A DNA stretch of 64,000 nucleotides from Parerythrobacter_A sp963799315. Its GTDB lineage: Bacteria; Pseudomonadota; Alphaproteobacteria; Sphingomonadales; Sphingomonadaceae. The translations under genes were made by a program, and so were the position numbers. Positions within the stretch are counted from its first letter, which is position 1, and each line of letters opens with the position of its first letter. This document shows, piece by piece, positions 54,809 to 63,971 of the stretch. The notes below the pieces were generated by a model that was not told the DNA's origin, did no database searches, and was given only the letters and a program-made list of their open reading frames with translations. The stretch is taken from NCBI GenBank assembly GCA_963799315.1, contig CAWCWP010000002.1, positions 248,001-312,000 on the forward strand. The letters run 5' to 3'.

Positions 54809-55444
54809 CTAATCGAGAAACATCCCCGCCTTTGATGCACGGTTTATCTCTACGCGTTCCCGGCATTGCTGGTAGGGCGCGAAGGCGGACCGGGTCTTTT
54901 TCAGGGTTGCTAGCCTCGTGCTACGGTCGAGGCTTGCTGCGGCACCTGCGGGAAGCGCGCGCATGAATGCGGCGGTCCAGGCGCGGAACTGGTCCGTACA
55001 GGCGCGCGCGATCTCGCCATCGGCATCGCCCCCGCGCAGTCCCGAAAAAAGCCGGTTGGTACGATCGTGCCACCATTGTGCCTCAGCACCGTTCCCGAAC
55101 AGCAGATTTGCCGCGCGCATCGTGTCCCGCTCGAAATAATAGAGGTCTTTCTCGAACAGGGCCAAGCTCAGCTCGCGCCGGACCGTGATCGAGCATGAGG
55201 GATGACAGCTGGAGAACTGAGTGCGCGCTTTTTCTATCTTGCGCTCGAAGACAGCGGCCTGGCTGCGCATGACGGCGAGATTGCCCAACGCCTGACCTGT
55301 ACTGCGCCCAAGGGTGGAAAACAGATAGCCGGTAGGGGTCAGCACCACGTAATCATCGGCGTTTGCAGGCGCAGGTGTCGAACCAAGGCCGAATATGACG
55401 ACGCATGGCAGGAAAGCGCTGGCCAATTTCCGAATACGTAACAC
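54809..55444 (-). CDS. Secreted protein of unknown function
   Basis: About 211 residues. Signal peptide LASAFLPCVVIFGLGSTPAPANA, then DDYVVLTPTGYLFSTLG and a helical, Cys-containing body (FSSCHPSCSITVRRELS, ARACTDQFRAW, PYQQCRERVE). No family recognised. GTG start at 55444 has AGGGGA upstream; a TTG at 55477 would lengthen it. Base composition here is less GC-rich than neighbours, a possible sign of transfer, though the evidence is weak. Confidence 0.7.
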   Translation of the reverse strand: MLRIRKLASAFLPCVVIFGLGSTPAPANADDYVVLTPTGYLFSTLGRSTGQALGNLAVMRSQAAVFERKIEKARTQFSSCHPSCSITVRRELSLALFEKDLYYFERDTMRAANLLFGNGAEAQWWHDRTNRLFSGLRGGDADGEIARACTDQFRAWTAAFMRALPAGAAASLDRSTRLATLKKTRSAFAPYQQCRERVEINRASKAGMFLD

Positions 55445-55577
55445 TGCAAACCATCCCCTCGTCGTTGCGAAGATCAAGCTATCTCAAAATATCCAAATGT
55501 CAATCATGATTGGCAATGCAGGATTGCAGTTCCACGGAGACGTCACCAGGTATCAGCTTTTGTCCCCGCTCTCTTTG

Positions 55578-57947
55578 CTAAGAGCCGTTATCGCCGTTTA
55601 CATCGCCACCGGCATCCGCATCGGACTGCTTCTTCGCCGCCGCCTTCTTGCGCGCGGGTGCTTTGCGTTTGGCCTTTGGCGGAGCCGGACTGATTTCGAA
55701 GCTGGGCTTGCCGTCCTTCAGGCTCACCGACACTTCGCCGCCATCGGCCAGCTTGCCGAACAGCAGTTCTTCGGCCAGCGGCTGCTTGATGCGGTCCTGG
55801 ATCAGGCGGCCCATCGGGCGCGCGCCATACAGGCGGTCGTAGCCCTTGTCGGCCAGCCAGTCCTTGGCCTCATCGTCGAACTGGATGTGGACGTTCTGGT
55901 CCGCCAGCTGCAATTCCAGTTGCAGGATGAACTTGTCGACCACGCGCGCCACGGTGTCCTTGCCCAGATAGGCGAAGGGCACGATGGCATCGAGGCGATT
56001 GCGGAATTCGGGCGAGAACATCTTCTTCACCGCTTCCTCGCTCGCGTCTTCCTTCGACACGTCGCCGAAGCCGATGCCCGTGCTGGCCATGTCGGCGGCC
56101 CCGGCATTGGTGGTCATCACCAGCACGACATTGCGGAAATCCACCGTCTTGCCGTGATGGTCGGTCAGGCGGCCATTATCCATCACCTGCAACAGGATGT
56201 TGAACAGGTCGGGATGCGCCTTCTCGATCTCGTCCAGCAGCAGCACGCAATGCGGGTTCTGGTCGACCGCATCGGTCAGCAGGCCGCCCTGGTCGTAACC
56301 GACATAGCCCGGAGGCGCGCCGATCAGGCGGCTGACGCTGTGGCGTTCCATATATTCGGACATGTCGAAGCGTTTCAGCTCGATGCCCATGATGCTGGAG
56401 AGCTGGCGCGCGACTTCGGTCTTGCCGACGCCGGTGGGGCCGCTGAACAGGAAGCTGCCGATGGGCTTGTCCGGATCGCGCAGGCCCGCACGGCTCAGCT
56501 TCATCGCGGTTGCCAGCTTGCCGACGGCGAAATCCTGTCCGAACACGACGTGCTTCAGGTCGCGTTCGAGGTTTTCGAGCGCCTTCTTGTCGTCCTTGCT
56601 GACCGATTTTGGCGGGATGCGCGCCATCGTCGCGATGACCTGCTCGACTTCGCGCGCGGTGATCTTCTTCTTGCGGCGGCTGGGCGGGACCAGCATCTGC
56701 ATCGCGCCCACCTCGTCGATCACATCGATCGCCTTGTCGGGCAGCTTGCGGTCGTTGATGTAGCGCGCCGACAGCTCGACGGCGGTTTTCAGCGCGTCGG
56801 GCGTGTATTTCACCTTGTGGTGATCCTCGAACGCGCTGCGCAGGCCCTTGAGGATTTTCACCGTATCCTCGACGGTCGGTTCGTTCACGTCGATCTTCTG
56901 GAACCGGCGCAGCAGGGCGCGGTCCTTTTCGAAATGGTTGCGGAATTCCTTGTAGGTGGTCGAACCGACGCAGCGAATCGTGCCGCCGCTCAGCGCGGGC
57001 TTGAGCAGGTTGGAAGCATCCATCGCCCCGCCGCTGGTCGCGCCTGCGCCGATGACGGTGTGGATTTCGTCGATGAACAGGATGGCATGCGGCATCGCTT
57101 CCAGCTCGTTCACGACCTGCTTCAGCCGTTCCTCGAAATCGCCGCGATAGCGCGTGCCCGCCAGCAGCGCGCCCATGTCGAGCGAGTAGATGACGGCTTC
57201 TTCCAGCACTTCCGGCACGTCGCCTTCCACGATCTTGCGCGCCAGCCCTTCGGCGATGGCGGTCTTGCCGACGCCGGGGTCGCCGACATAGAGCGGGTTG
57301 TTCTTGGACCGGCGGCACAGGATCTGCACCGTGCGGTCCACTTCCGGCCCGCGCCCGATCAGCGGATCGACCTTGCCGGCCTCCGCCTTCTTGTTCAGAT
57401 TGACGGTGAACTGGTCGAGCGCAGTCTCTTTCTTGGCGTCGCCCTTCGTATCCTTTTCGCCAGCCGGAACATCCTCGCCCTGCGCTGCGCCACCTTCGGG
57501 GGGCTGGCCGCCCTTGCCGATGCCGTGGCTGATGAAGCTGACCGCATCCAGCCGGCTCATGTCCTGCTGTTGCAGGAAATAGACCGCATAGCTGTCGCGT
57601 TCGGAGAACAGCGCGACCAGCACGTTCGCGCCCGTAACCGTGTCCTTGCCGCTCGACTGCACATGCAGGATGGCGCGCTGCACCACGCGCTGGAACCCGG
57701 CGGTGGGCTGCGGATCGGCATCTTCCTCGGTCTTCAGCGACTGGTATTCCTGGTCGAGATATTGCCGCGCGACCTCGCCCAGCTCCTTCATGTCCACGCC
57801 GCACGAATTCATCACCGCCGCCGCGTCCTCGTCGTCGATCAGCGCCAGCAGCAGGTGCTCCAGCGTGGCGTATTCGTGATGCCGCTCGGCTGCGCTGGCG
57901 AGCGCGTTGTGGAGCGTTTTTTCGAGGTTCTGGGCGAAACTTGGCAT
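55578..57947 (-). CDS. clpA: ATP-dependent Clp protease ATP-binding subunit ClpA
   Basis: 789 residues. N-terminal double Clp repeat (1-150), first AAA+ domain with Walker A GDPGVGKTA at 222-230 and LFIDEIHTV near 290, second AAA+ domain with Walker A GPTGVGKTE at 503-511 and LLLDEIEKAH, and a Lys/Ala-rich tail (about 755-789). Unfolds substrates for ClpP. No frameshift over 2.37 kb. An unusually long antisense reading frame covers it but is only a codon-bias shadow. Confidence 0.96.
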   Translation of the reverse strand: MPSFAQNLEKTLHNALASAAERHHEYATLEHLLLALIDDEDAAAVMNSCGVDMKELGEVARQYLDQEYQSLKTEEDADPQPTAGFQRVVQRAILHVQSSGKDTVTGANVLVALFSERDSYAVYFLQQQDMSRLDAVSFISHGIGKGGQPPEGGAAQGEDVPAGEKDTKGDAKKETALDQFTVNLNKKAEAGKVDPLIGRGPEVDRTVQILCRRSKNNPLYVGDPGVGKTAIAEGLARKIVEGDVPEVLEEAVIYSLDMGALLAGTRYRGDFEERLKQVVNELEAMPHAILFIDEIHTVIGAGATSGGAMDASNLLKPALSGGTIRCVGSTTYKEFRNHFEKDRALLRRFQKIDVNEPTVEDTVKILKGLRSAFEDHHKVKYTPDALKTAVELSARYINDRKLPDKAIDVIDEVGAMQMLVPPSRRKKKITAREVEQVIATMARIPPKSVSKDDKKALENLERDLKHVVFGQDFAVGKLATAMKLSRAGLRDPDKPIGSFLFSGPTGVGKTEVARQLSSIMGIELKRFDMSEYMERHSVSRLIGAPPGYVGYDQGGLLTDAVDQNPHCVLLLDEIEKAHPDLFNILLQVMDNGRLTDHHGKTVDFRNVVLVMTTNAGAADMASTGIGFGDVSKEDASEEAVKKMFSPEFRNRLDAIVPFAYLGKDTVARVVDKFILQLELQLADQNVHIQFDDEAKDWLADKGYDRLYGARPMGRLIQDRIKQPLAEELLFGKLADGGEVSVSLKDGKPSFEISPAPPKAKRKAPARKKAAAKKQSDADAGGDVNGDNGS

Positions 57948-58030
57948 GGCGAGACCTTACGGGTGCGGAGTGTATCGGCAATATAGGAACTTGCCGCGTA
58001 TTGTGGAGGGGAGGGCGGCGACAGGTGCTC

Positions 58031-58231
58031 TCACGGCGATTTGCCGAACAGCCTGTCCGCCGCGCGGCGGTGGTCGGCGGCGGCATCCCGATGCGCGGTG
58101 ACGCGGGCGATTTCGGCTTCGAGCAGGGCGATGCGCAGGGCCAGCTCATCCTGCGAATAGGGCGCCAGGTCTTCGGTTGCCAGCGCGGCGGCGGCATCGT
58201 GCGTTTTGCGGGGTTCGTCCGGAATATCCAT
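58031..58231 (-). CDS. DUF1192 family small protein
   Basis: 66 residues with DLAPYSQDELALRIALLEAEIARV, the conserved coiled-coil block of DUF1192, and a short basic tail. Function unknown. In alphaproteobacteria it is typically found beside this quinone oxidoreductase and DUF1013, as here. ATG chosen at MDIPDEPRK. Confidence 0.87.
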   Translation of the reverse strand: MDIPDEPRKTHDAAAALATEDLAPYSQDELALRIALLEAEIARVTAHRDAAADHRRAADRLFGKSP

Positions 58232-58355
58232 TGCAAGCGGAGTGTCGCAAGGCAGGACGGTTGCTGTCAATTGCCTTCGCCGCTAGCGAACAATGTAATA
58301 GTGCGGCAGGCGCGGCGCAGGGGCAATAAAGCTGCGTCGGACAGGGGGGTTTGGA

Positions 58356-59372
58356 GTGGCGACAGATATTCCAGCGCAAATGACGGCGACTGCCTATGCG
58401 CATCCGGGCGACGCCGATGTCCTGCGCGCCGGGCCCGTACCGGTGCCGGAGCCGCGCGCGGGCGAAGTGCTGGTGCAGGTCGCCTTTGCCGGCGTGAACC
58501 GGCCCGACGTGATCCAGCGCAAGGGGCTGTACCCGCCGCCGCCCGACGCTTCGCCGCTGCTGGGTTTGGAGATATCCGGAACCGTCGTGGCTATCGGCGA
58601 GGGCGTGCCGGAAACATGGCTTGGCCGGAAGGTGTGCGGCCTTGCTCCGGGCGGAGGCTATGCCGAATTTTGCCGCCTGCCTGCCGAACATTGCCTGCCG
58701 GTGGACGATACCATGCCGCTGGCCGAGGCGGCTGCCATTCCCGAAACGCTGTTCACCGTGTGGCATAATGTGTTCCAGCGCGGCCATGCGCGCGATGGCG
58801 AGAAATTGCTGGTCCACGGCGGCACTAGCGGCATCGGCACGATGGCGACGATGCTGGGGGCCGCCTTCGGGCTGGAGGTGCTGGTAACGTGCGGAACAGA
58901 CGCGAAGTGTACCGCCGCGCGCAAGTTCGGCGCGGCGCATGCCTTCAATTACCGCGACACCGATTTCGTCGACGAGGTGAAGACGGCGACCGGTGGCGCG
59001 GGCGTCGATATCGTGCTGGATATGGTTTCGGGCGACTATGTGCCGCGCAACCTGCGCTGCCTCGCCACAGAGGGACGGCATGTGACTATCGCCGTGCTGG
59101 GCGGGATGACGGCAGAGCTGAACATGGCGCTCATCATGCAGAAGCGGCTGACGCTGACCGGATCCACCCTGCGCGCCCGCAGCGACACGTTCAAGACGTT
59201 GCTGTGCCAGGAGATCGAGGCCAATGCCTGGCCGTTGTTCCTGGATGGCGAAATCTGCCCGGTGATGGACCGCGTGTTCCCGCTGGCCGATGCCGCCGAC
59301 GCGCACCGGTGCATGGAAGGCGGCACCCATATCGGCAAGATCGTGCTGGAGGTATGCGGGGAACCGGGCTGA
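58356..59372 (+). CDS. NAD(P)H-quinone oxidoreductase, PIG3/zeta-crystallin type
   Basis: 338-residue MDR-family enzyme without the zinc Cys set. It has VQVAFAGVNRPDVIQRKGLYPPP, LGLEISGTVVAIG, and the Rossmann motif LLVHGGTSGIGTMAT. Reduces quinones or enones with NADPH. GTG start has AGGGGGG eight bases before it; an ATG at 58380 would shorten the protein by eight residues. Divergent from DUF1192. Confidence 0.9.
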   Translation: MATDIPAQMTATAYAHPGDADVLRAGPVPVPEPRAGEVLVQVAFAGVNRPDVIQRKGLYPPPPDASPLLGLEISGTVVAIGEGVPETWLGRKVCGLAPGGGYAEFCRLPAEHCLPVDDTMPLAEAAAIPETLFTVWHNVFQRGHARDGEKLLVHGGTSGIGTMATMLGAAFGLEVLVTCGTDAKCTAARKFGAAHAFNYRDTDFVDEVKTATGGAGVDIVLDMVSGDYVPRNLRCLATEGRHVTIAVLGGMTAELNMALIMQKRLTLTGSTLRARSDTFKTLLCQEIEANAWPLFLDGEICPVMDRVFPLADAADAHRCMEGGTHIGKIVLEVCGEPG

Positions 59373-59450
59373 CATGCACTTAACCTTCCTTGCTCAAGGA
59401 TACGCATCCGGAATCGACCCGGCGCAATCCAGACCTGTTCTCTCTGCACA

Positions 59451-59466
59451 TGTTTCACGTGGAACA
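59451..59466. other. parS-type site (one mismatch)
   Basis: TGTTTCACGTGGAACA, the same variant as the site in aroE, in the gap between the quinone oxidoreductase and trcR genes, 35.5 kb right of the oriC candidate. Confidence 0.82.
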
Positions 59467-59541
59467 TCGGGTCACGCCATAATGTCGGCACGCTAAACAG
59501 GTTGCCCGCACGGCCAAGCTGGCCTAGTCACAGTCGCGCGT

Positions 59542-59576
59542 GGCCGCTCCGGGAAGGGGCGGCCCTTTGTATTTTA
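59542..59576 (+). terminator. Terminator upstream of trcR
   Basis: GGCCGCTCC pairs with GGGGCGGCC (one G-T wobble) around GGGAA, followed by CTTTGTATTTT. It ends the quinone oxidoreductase transcript or attenuates reading into trcR, which starts 35 bases on. Confidence 0.75.
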
Positions 59577-59610
59577 TGCGCCCGCGCCTGTCGCGGCGAG
59601 AGAGACGGAT

Positions 59611-60420
59611 ATGGCCGAACAACCCAAACCCCTGATGCCGCACGCCACCGCGACCTGGCTGGTCGACAATACCGGCCTCGGCTTCGAACAGATTGCCGAG
59701 TTCTGCGGTATCCACATCCTCGAAGTGCAGGCCATGGCCGACGATCTGGCGGGCAGCAAATATACCGGTCGCGACCCCCTGCATTCGGGCGAGCTGACGC
59801 AGGACGAGATCGACAAAGGCCAGGCCGACGGCGATTACCGGCTGGTCATGCAGAAGGCGCCCGTCGAAGTGACGCGCACCAAGGGGCCGCGCTACACCCC
59901 GGTTTCCAAGCGGCAGGACAAGCCCGACGGCATCGCCTGGGTGCTGCGCAACCACCCCGAAGTGTCCGACGCGCAGATTTCCAAGCTGATCGGTACCACG
60001 CGCAACACGATCAACGCGATTCGCGAGCGCAGCCACTGGAACATCCAGAACATCCAGCCCAAGGATCCGGTGACGGTCGGCCTGTGTGCGCAGCGCGAGC
60101 TGGACGCCGTGGTCGCCAAGGCCGCCGAACGCGCCGAGAAGCAGGCGATCAAGGACGGTACGGTCGAGGAAGCACCCGCCGAAGATACCGAGGGCATGGT
60201 CGAGAAAATCAGCGACGAAGACCGCCTGATCGAACAGCTGCACGCCGAACGCGCCGAAAACGAGAAGGTCGCCGCCGAAGCCGCGCAGGAAGCCGAAGCC
60301 GCCGCATGGCTGGAAGCGAAGCGCGCTGCCGAGGCGGGCGAAACGCCCCCGGCGGACGCAAACGCAGAACCGGCCCCCGCAGTCGATACGCCCGCCGAAA
60401 CGCCAGACGCCGATGGCTGA
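59611..60420 (+). CDS. trcR: TrcR (DUF1013) cell-cycle transcriptional regulator
   Basis: 269 residues. The conserved N-terminal DUF1013 region has MPHATATWLVDNTGLGFEQIAEFCGIH-type text (about 9-35) and a second helix-turn-helix-like segment ISKLIGTTRNTINAIRERSHW (about 125-145), followed by an acidic Ala/Glu-rich tail without homologues. DUF1013 proteins are TrcR-type regulators conserved in alphaproteobacteria. Its stop overlaps the next ATG by eight bases. Confidence 0.88.
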   Translation: MAEQPKPLMPHATATWLVDNTGLGFEQIAEFCGIHILEVQAMADDLAGSKYTGRDPLHSGELTQDEIDKGQADGDYRLVMQKAPVEVTRTKGPRYTPVSKRQDKPDGIAWVLRNHPEVSDAQISKLIGTTRNTINAIRERSHWNIQNIQPKDPVTVGLCAQRELDAVVAKAAERAEKQAIKDGTVEEAPAEDTEGMVEKISDEDRLIEQLHAERAENEKVAAEAAQEAEAAAWLEAKRAAEAGETPPADANAEPAPAVDTPAETPDADG

Positions 60421-62107
60421 TAAGGTCTCCGTCATCGGGCCGGACATGGCCGGGGGTGCCTATCACCATCCGGTCGCGTGGGACCATGCCATCGACGCGC
60501 GCCCCCTGCCCGCGATTTTCGCGGCGCAGGCGGAGGCGCGACCCAAAGCGCCGCTGGTCGATTTCCTTGGCCGGACATATGATTACGCGACGCTCCACGC
60601 CGAAGCCCAGCGCTTCGCTGCCGGATTGCTGCGGATGGGCGTCGGCAAGGGCGACCGCGTCGGCCTGTTCCTGCCCAATGTGCCGATCTACATCTCCGCC
60701 TATTACGGCGCGATGATGGTCGGCGCGGTGACGGTGAACTTCTCGCCGCTCTATACCGCCGAAGAATTGAGCGCGCAGGTCGAGGATTCGGGCGCGCGGG
60801 TGATGGTCACCATCGATTCCGCCGCGCTGCTGCCGACCGCTCTCGAAGTGCTGGACGGTTCTTCCCTGCGCGAGCTGGTCGTCGGGCGGCTGGGCACGAT
60901 GTTGTCGCCGGTGAAGCGCATCGCGCTGAAAGTGTTGGGCCGCAAGAGCATCTCCGCCATCCCCGACCGCGCCGATGTGCATGGCTGGGCCGATATGCTG
61001 GCCGAACCGACGGCAAAACTGCCGAACCTCGCCGTCACCGACCTTGCGCTGTTGCAATATACCGGCGGCACGACCGGACGGCCCAAGGGCGCGATGCTGA
61101 CGCACGGGAACCTGTCGTCCAACGCCCTGCAGGTCGATTCCATCGACCCGTTCGACCGCGACGATCCCGATATCGTGATGGGCGCGCTGCCGCTGTTCCA
61201 TGTTTTTGCGAACACCTGCGTGCTGAACCGCACGGTGGCCAAGGGCGGGATGATCGCGATGGTGCCGCGTTTCGAACCCAAACAAGTGCTGAAAACGATC
61301 GAGCGCGTCGGCGCGACCGCGTTTCCCGGCGTGCCGACCATGTACCAGGCGCTGCTGGACAATCCGGCGATGGCGAAGGCCGACCTGTCCTCACTGCGCA
61401 TCTGCATATCGGGCGGTGCGGCGCTGGCTGCGCCGGTGCGCGAGGCGTTCGAGGAAAAAACCGGCGCGCGGCTGGTTGAGGGTTATGGCCTCACCGAAAG
61501 CAGCGGCGTCGTTTCCACCAACCCCTATGAGGGCAAACGCAAGCCGGGCACTATCGGCCAGTTGCTGCCGCAAACGCGGGTGGCCTTGCTGGACAAGGAA
61601 GACGCGACCAAACCCGCACCCGACGGCGAGCCGGGCGAACTGGTCATTCGCGGCCCGCAGGTGATGCAGGGATACTGGAACCGCCCCGAAGCGGCGGCCG
61701 ATGCCTTTGCCCAATTCAATGGCGAGCAATGGCTGCGCACCGGCGATATCGCCACGGTGGACGAGGACAATTTCCTGAAGATCGTGGACCGCAGCAAGGA
61801 CATGATCTCGGTGGGCGGTTTCAAGGTCTTCCCCAGCCAGGTCGAAGACGTGCTGGTCCGCCACGAGGCCGTGCGCGAAGTGCTGGTGATCGGCGTGCCC
61901 GACGATTATCTGGGCGAGACACCGCGTGCGTTCATCACGCTGAACGACGATGCCGGCGACACCAGCGGCGACGACCTGCGCAAATGGCTTAACGGGCGCA
62001 TCGGCAAGCACGAGCGGGTGTCGGGCGTCGTCATCCGCGACGAACTGCCCAAGACCATGATCGGCAAGCTGGACCGCAAGGCCCTGCGCGCCGAAGTGCT
62101 CGACTAG
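60413..62107 (+). CDS. fadD: Long-chain fatty acid CoA ligase
   Basis: 564-residue adenylate-forming enzyme. AMP-binding motif LQYTGGTTGRPKGAMLTHGN, GYGLTESSGVVSTNP, TGDIATVDEDNFLKIVDRSKD and the C-terminal KTMIGKLDRKAL with catalytic Lys are all present. Activates fatty acids with CoA for beta-oxidation or lipid synthesis. Overlaps trcR, so it is in the same transcript. Confidence 0.94.
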   Translation: MADKVSVIGPDMAGGAYHHPVAWDHAIDARPLPAIFAAQAEARPKAPLVDFLGRTYDYATLHAEAQRFAAGLLRMGVGKGDRVGLFLPNVPIYISAYYGAMMVGAVTVNFSPLYTAEELSAQVEDSGARVMVTIDSAALLPTALEVLDGSSLRELVVGRLGTMLSPVKRIALKVLGRKSISAIPDRADVHGWADMLAEPTAKLPNLAVTDLALLQYTGGTTGRPKGAMLTHGNLSSNALQVDSIDPFDRDDPDIVMGALPLFHVFANTCVLNRTVAKGGMIAMVPRFEPKQVLKTIERVGATAFPGVPTMYQALLDNPAMAKADLSSLRICISGGAALAAPVREAFEEKTGARLVEGYGLTESSGVVSTNPYEGKRKPGTIGQLLPQTRVALLDKEDATKPAPDGEPGELVIRGPQVMQGYWNRPEAAADAFAQFNGEQWLRTGDIATVDEDNFLKIVDRSKDMISVGGFKVFPSQVEDVLVRHEAVREVLVIGVPDDYLGETPRAFITLNDDAGDTSGDDLRKWLNGRIGKHERVSGVVIRDELPKTMIGKLDRKALRAEVLD

Positions 62108-62142
62108 CTTGCAGATTTAACCGGCACCCTTGGCTGGCGCCC

Positions 62143-62625
62143 CTAACTGGCGACGGTGAGGACCAGCGCGTCTTTTTCGGGGGCGTCGGCGCCCTTGTTT
62201 TTGCCCTGACCGCCCGATCGCGCCTGTTCGCCGTCGCGGTGGGCGAACTTGCCCTCGACCTGAGCGCCCTGCTCGATGGTGATCGAATCGTAGCGCACAT
62301 CGCCTTCGACTCGCGCGGAGGCCAGCACCACCAGATCGCGGGCGACGATGGATCCCTGCACCGTGCCCGCAATGCGGGCGGTTTCGGCGTCGATAGCGCC
62401 GTTGATCGTGCTTGCCTCGCCCTGCACCAGCGAGGCGCAGGCGATGTCGCCGTCGATGCGGCCATCGACATGCAGCTCGGTGGTGGCGGCAATGTTGCCG
62501 GTGATGGTCACATCCTGCCCGATGATCGAGAAGGTGCCCTGCCCGCCCGAAGAATTACCGCGCGCCATCGGCTTACTCGCCTGCTTTTCCGGATAGGGGC
62601 GCGCTTCGGGCTTTTTCGAGAACAT
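62143..62625 (-). CDS. Bactofilin family polymer-forming protein
   Basis: 160 residues. Central DUF583/bactofilin beta-helix (about 30-125): FSIIGQDVTITGNIA, ELHVDGRIDGDIACASL, ETARIAGTVQGSIVA, and disordered ends. Bactofilins polymerise without nucleotide and localise cell-wall enzymes at curved or polar sites. Its first 53 bases overlap the preceding M23 peptidase gene, a physical pairing that fits a shared role. Confidence 0.9.
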   Translation of the reverse strand: MFSKKPEARPYPEKQASKPMARGNSSGGQGTFSIIGQDVTITGNIAATTELHVDGRIDGDIACASLVQGEASTINGAIDAETARIAGTVQGSIVARDLVVLASARVEGDVRYDSITIEQGAQVEGKFAHRDGEQARSGGQGKNKGADAPEKDALVLTVAS

Positions 62626-63817
62626 GGGGGGCTTTCTCCAGGAAGGGACGGGGGTTCACGGCGCGTCCGTCGACACGAACCTCGAAGTGCAGGTGCGGAC
62701 CAGTTGATCGCCCTGTGCTGCCGATGGCACCGATAACCGCACCGGCGGGCACGCGCTGGCCGAGGGTGGCACCAATGTGCGACATATGGGCATAGCGTGT
62801 CATCAAGCCGTTACCGTGGTCGATTTCGACGGTGATGCCATAGCCCGATTTGCGTCCGGCGAAACTCACCTTGCCGGTGGCAGCGGCGTAGATCGGTGCG
62901 CCGGTCGGACCACGGAAATCGAGGCCGCTATGCATCGCGGCGGCACCGGTGAACGGATCGCGGCGATAGCCGAAGCTGGAAGACACCATTTCCACCTTGG
63001 CGGGCGCGACTTGCGGGATGCCATCGAGCGAGCGCTCCAGCGCGGCCATGCGCGCAAGGCTGAGGCCGAGGCGTTCGAACCGCGGATCGAGCGACCCGTC
63101 GGCAGCGGATGCCAGCGTCTCCAGCGGACCACCCATTGCAGCGCGTGCGGCCTGCGCGTCGCTGCTGCGCAGCATGGCGTCGGGGTTGAGGCCGAACTGG
63201 CGTATCGCCGCTTTGGCGCGTGCGGAACGGCGGTCAGCAAACCGGGTCAGTCTTTCAACGAACAGCAGCTGGCGTGCCTCGACTTCGGCAAGGCCGGCGG
63301 CTTCGGGGAACAGCGCACCCACTTTGTCGACCGTGGCCTGCGCTTCAGATGCCGAATCGGACACCGTTTCACCCTGCCGCGCATCTTCGGGCAGCGTTTC
63401 GACCATCGATTCGATGAAATCCTGCCGGACCTTGAGGTCGGCGGCGACATCGTCGATTTCGGTCGAGTATTCGCCCATCCGCTCTTCGACGGTGGCGACA
63501 CGGGCTTCGCGTTGCAGCAGCGATGCGCGCTCGCTCTCGGCGCTGTATTGCTGCCACGCCACGATCGCCATCGACAGCGCCCAGACGAGCGCGGCGAACA
63601 GCACGGCTGCGGCTGCGAACAGCTGCATGCGCGAGGTAAGTTTGATGAAACGGACCTGACCCTGCGAACGCATAAAAAATTCGCGTTCCGGAAACCATTT
63701 TGTCAGGCGGGCGATCAGTCCCCGCACTGTGTTAGTATGTGTGATGCGACCCACCCTACTATCGTTTTCGATTAGTAAGGGCGGAATACCACGCGTTTCT
63801 GCGGGGGTCGAATCCAT
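62573..63817 (-). CDS. M23 peptidoglycan DD-endopeptidase with coiled coil
   Basis: 414 residues: a cytoplasmic N-terminus, one transmembrane helix (LFAAAAVLFAALVWALSMAIV, about 65-88), a periplasmic coiled coil (about 90-190), and a LytM domain with zinc ligands in MHSGLDFRGPTGA and GPHLHFEVRVDGR. Cleaves peptidoglycan cross-bridges. The gene runs directly into the bactofilin gene, as in known bactofilin-M23 pairs that shape cells. The start ATG lacks a strong ribosome site. Confidence 0.9.
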   Translation of the reverse strand: MDSTPAETRGIPPLLIENDSRVGRITHTNTVRGLIARLTKWFPEREFFMRSQGQVRFIKLTSRMQLFAAAAVLFAALVWALSMAIVAWQQYSAESERASLLQREARVATVEERMGEYSTEIDDVAADLKVRQDFIESMVETLPEDARQGETVSDSASEAQATVDKVGALFPEAAGLAEVEARQLLFVERLTRFADRRSARAKAAIRQFGLNPDAMLRSSDAQAARAAMGGPLETLASAADGSLDPRFERLGLSLARMAALERSLDGIPQVAPAKVEMVSSSFGYRRDPFTGAAAMHSGLDFRGPTGAPIYAAATGKVSFAGRKSGYGITVEIDHGNGLMTRYAHMSHIGATLGQRVPAGAVIGAIGSTGRSTGPHLHFEVRVDGRAVNPRPFLEKAPHVLEKARSAPLSGKAGE

Positions 63818-63971
63818 TAAGCAACGGAACGGGCGAGTCGAAAGACTCCCGCGACGAACCGTTTGCGGTCACATTCCGGCCATAACGGTTAAGCAGTTAA
63901 TGGCGAAAAGCACGGTCCGGTTCCCGCAAAATCGCGATTTTTCGCCGACAGGTCTGCTAGGCTGCATTGCA

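Noticed and set aside
55395..57986. An 863-codon open frame on the forward strand opposite clpA
   Set aside because: It mirrors clpA codon by codon, has no family-like motif and no ribosome site; long antisense frames are common in GC-rich DNA.
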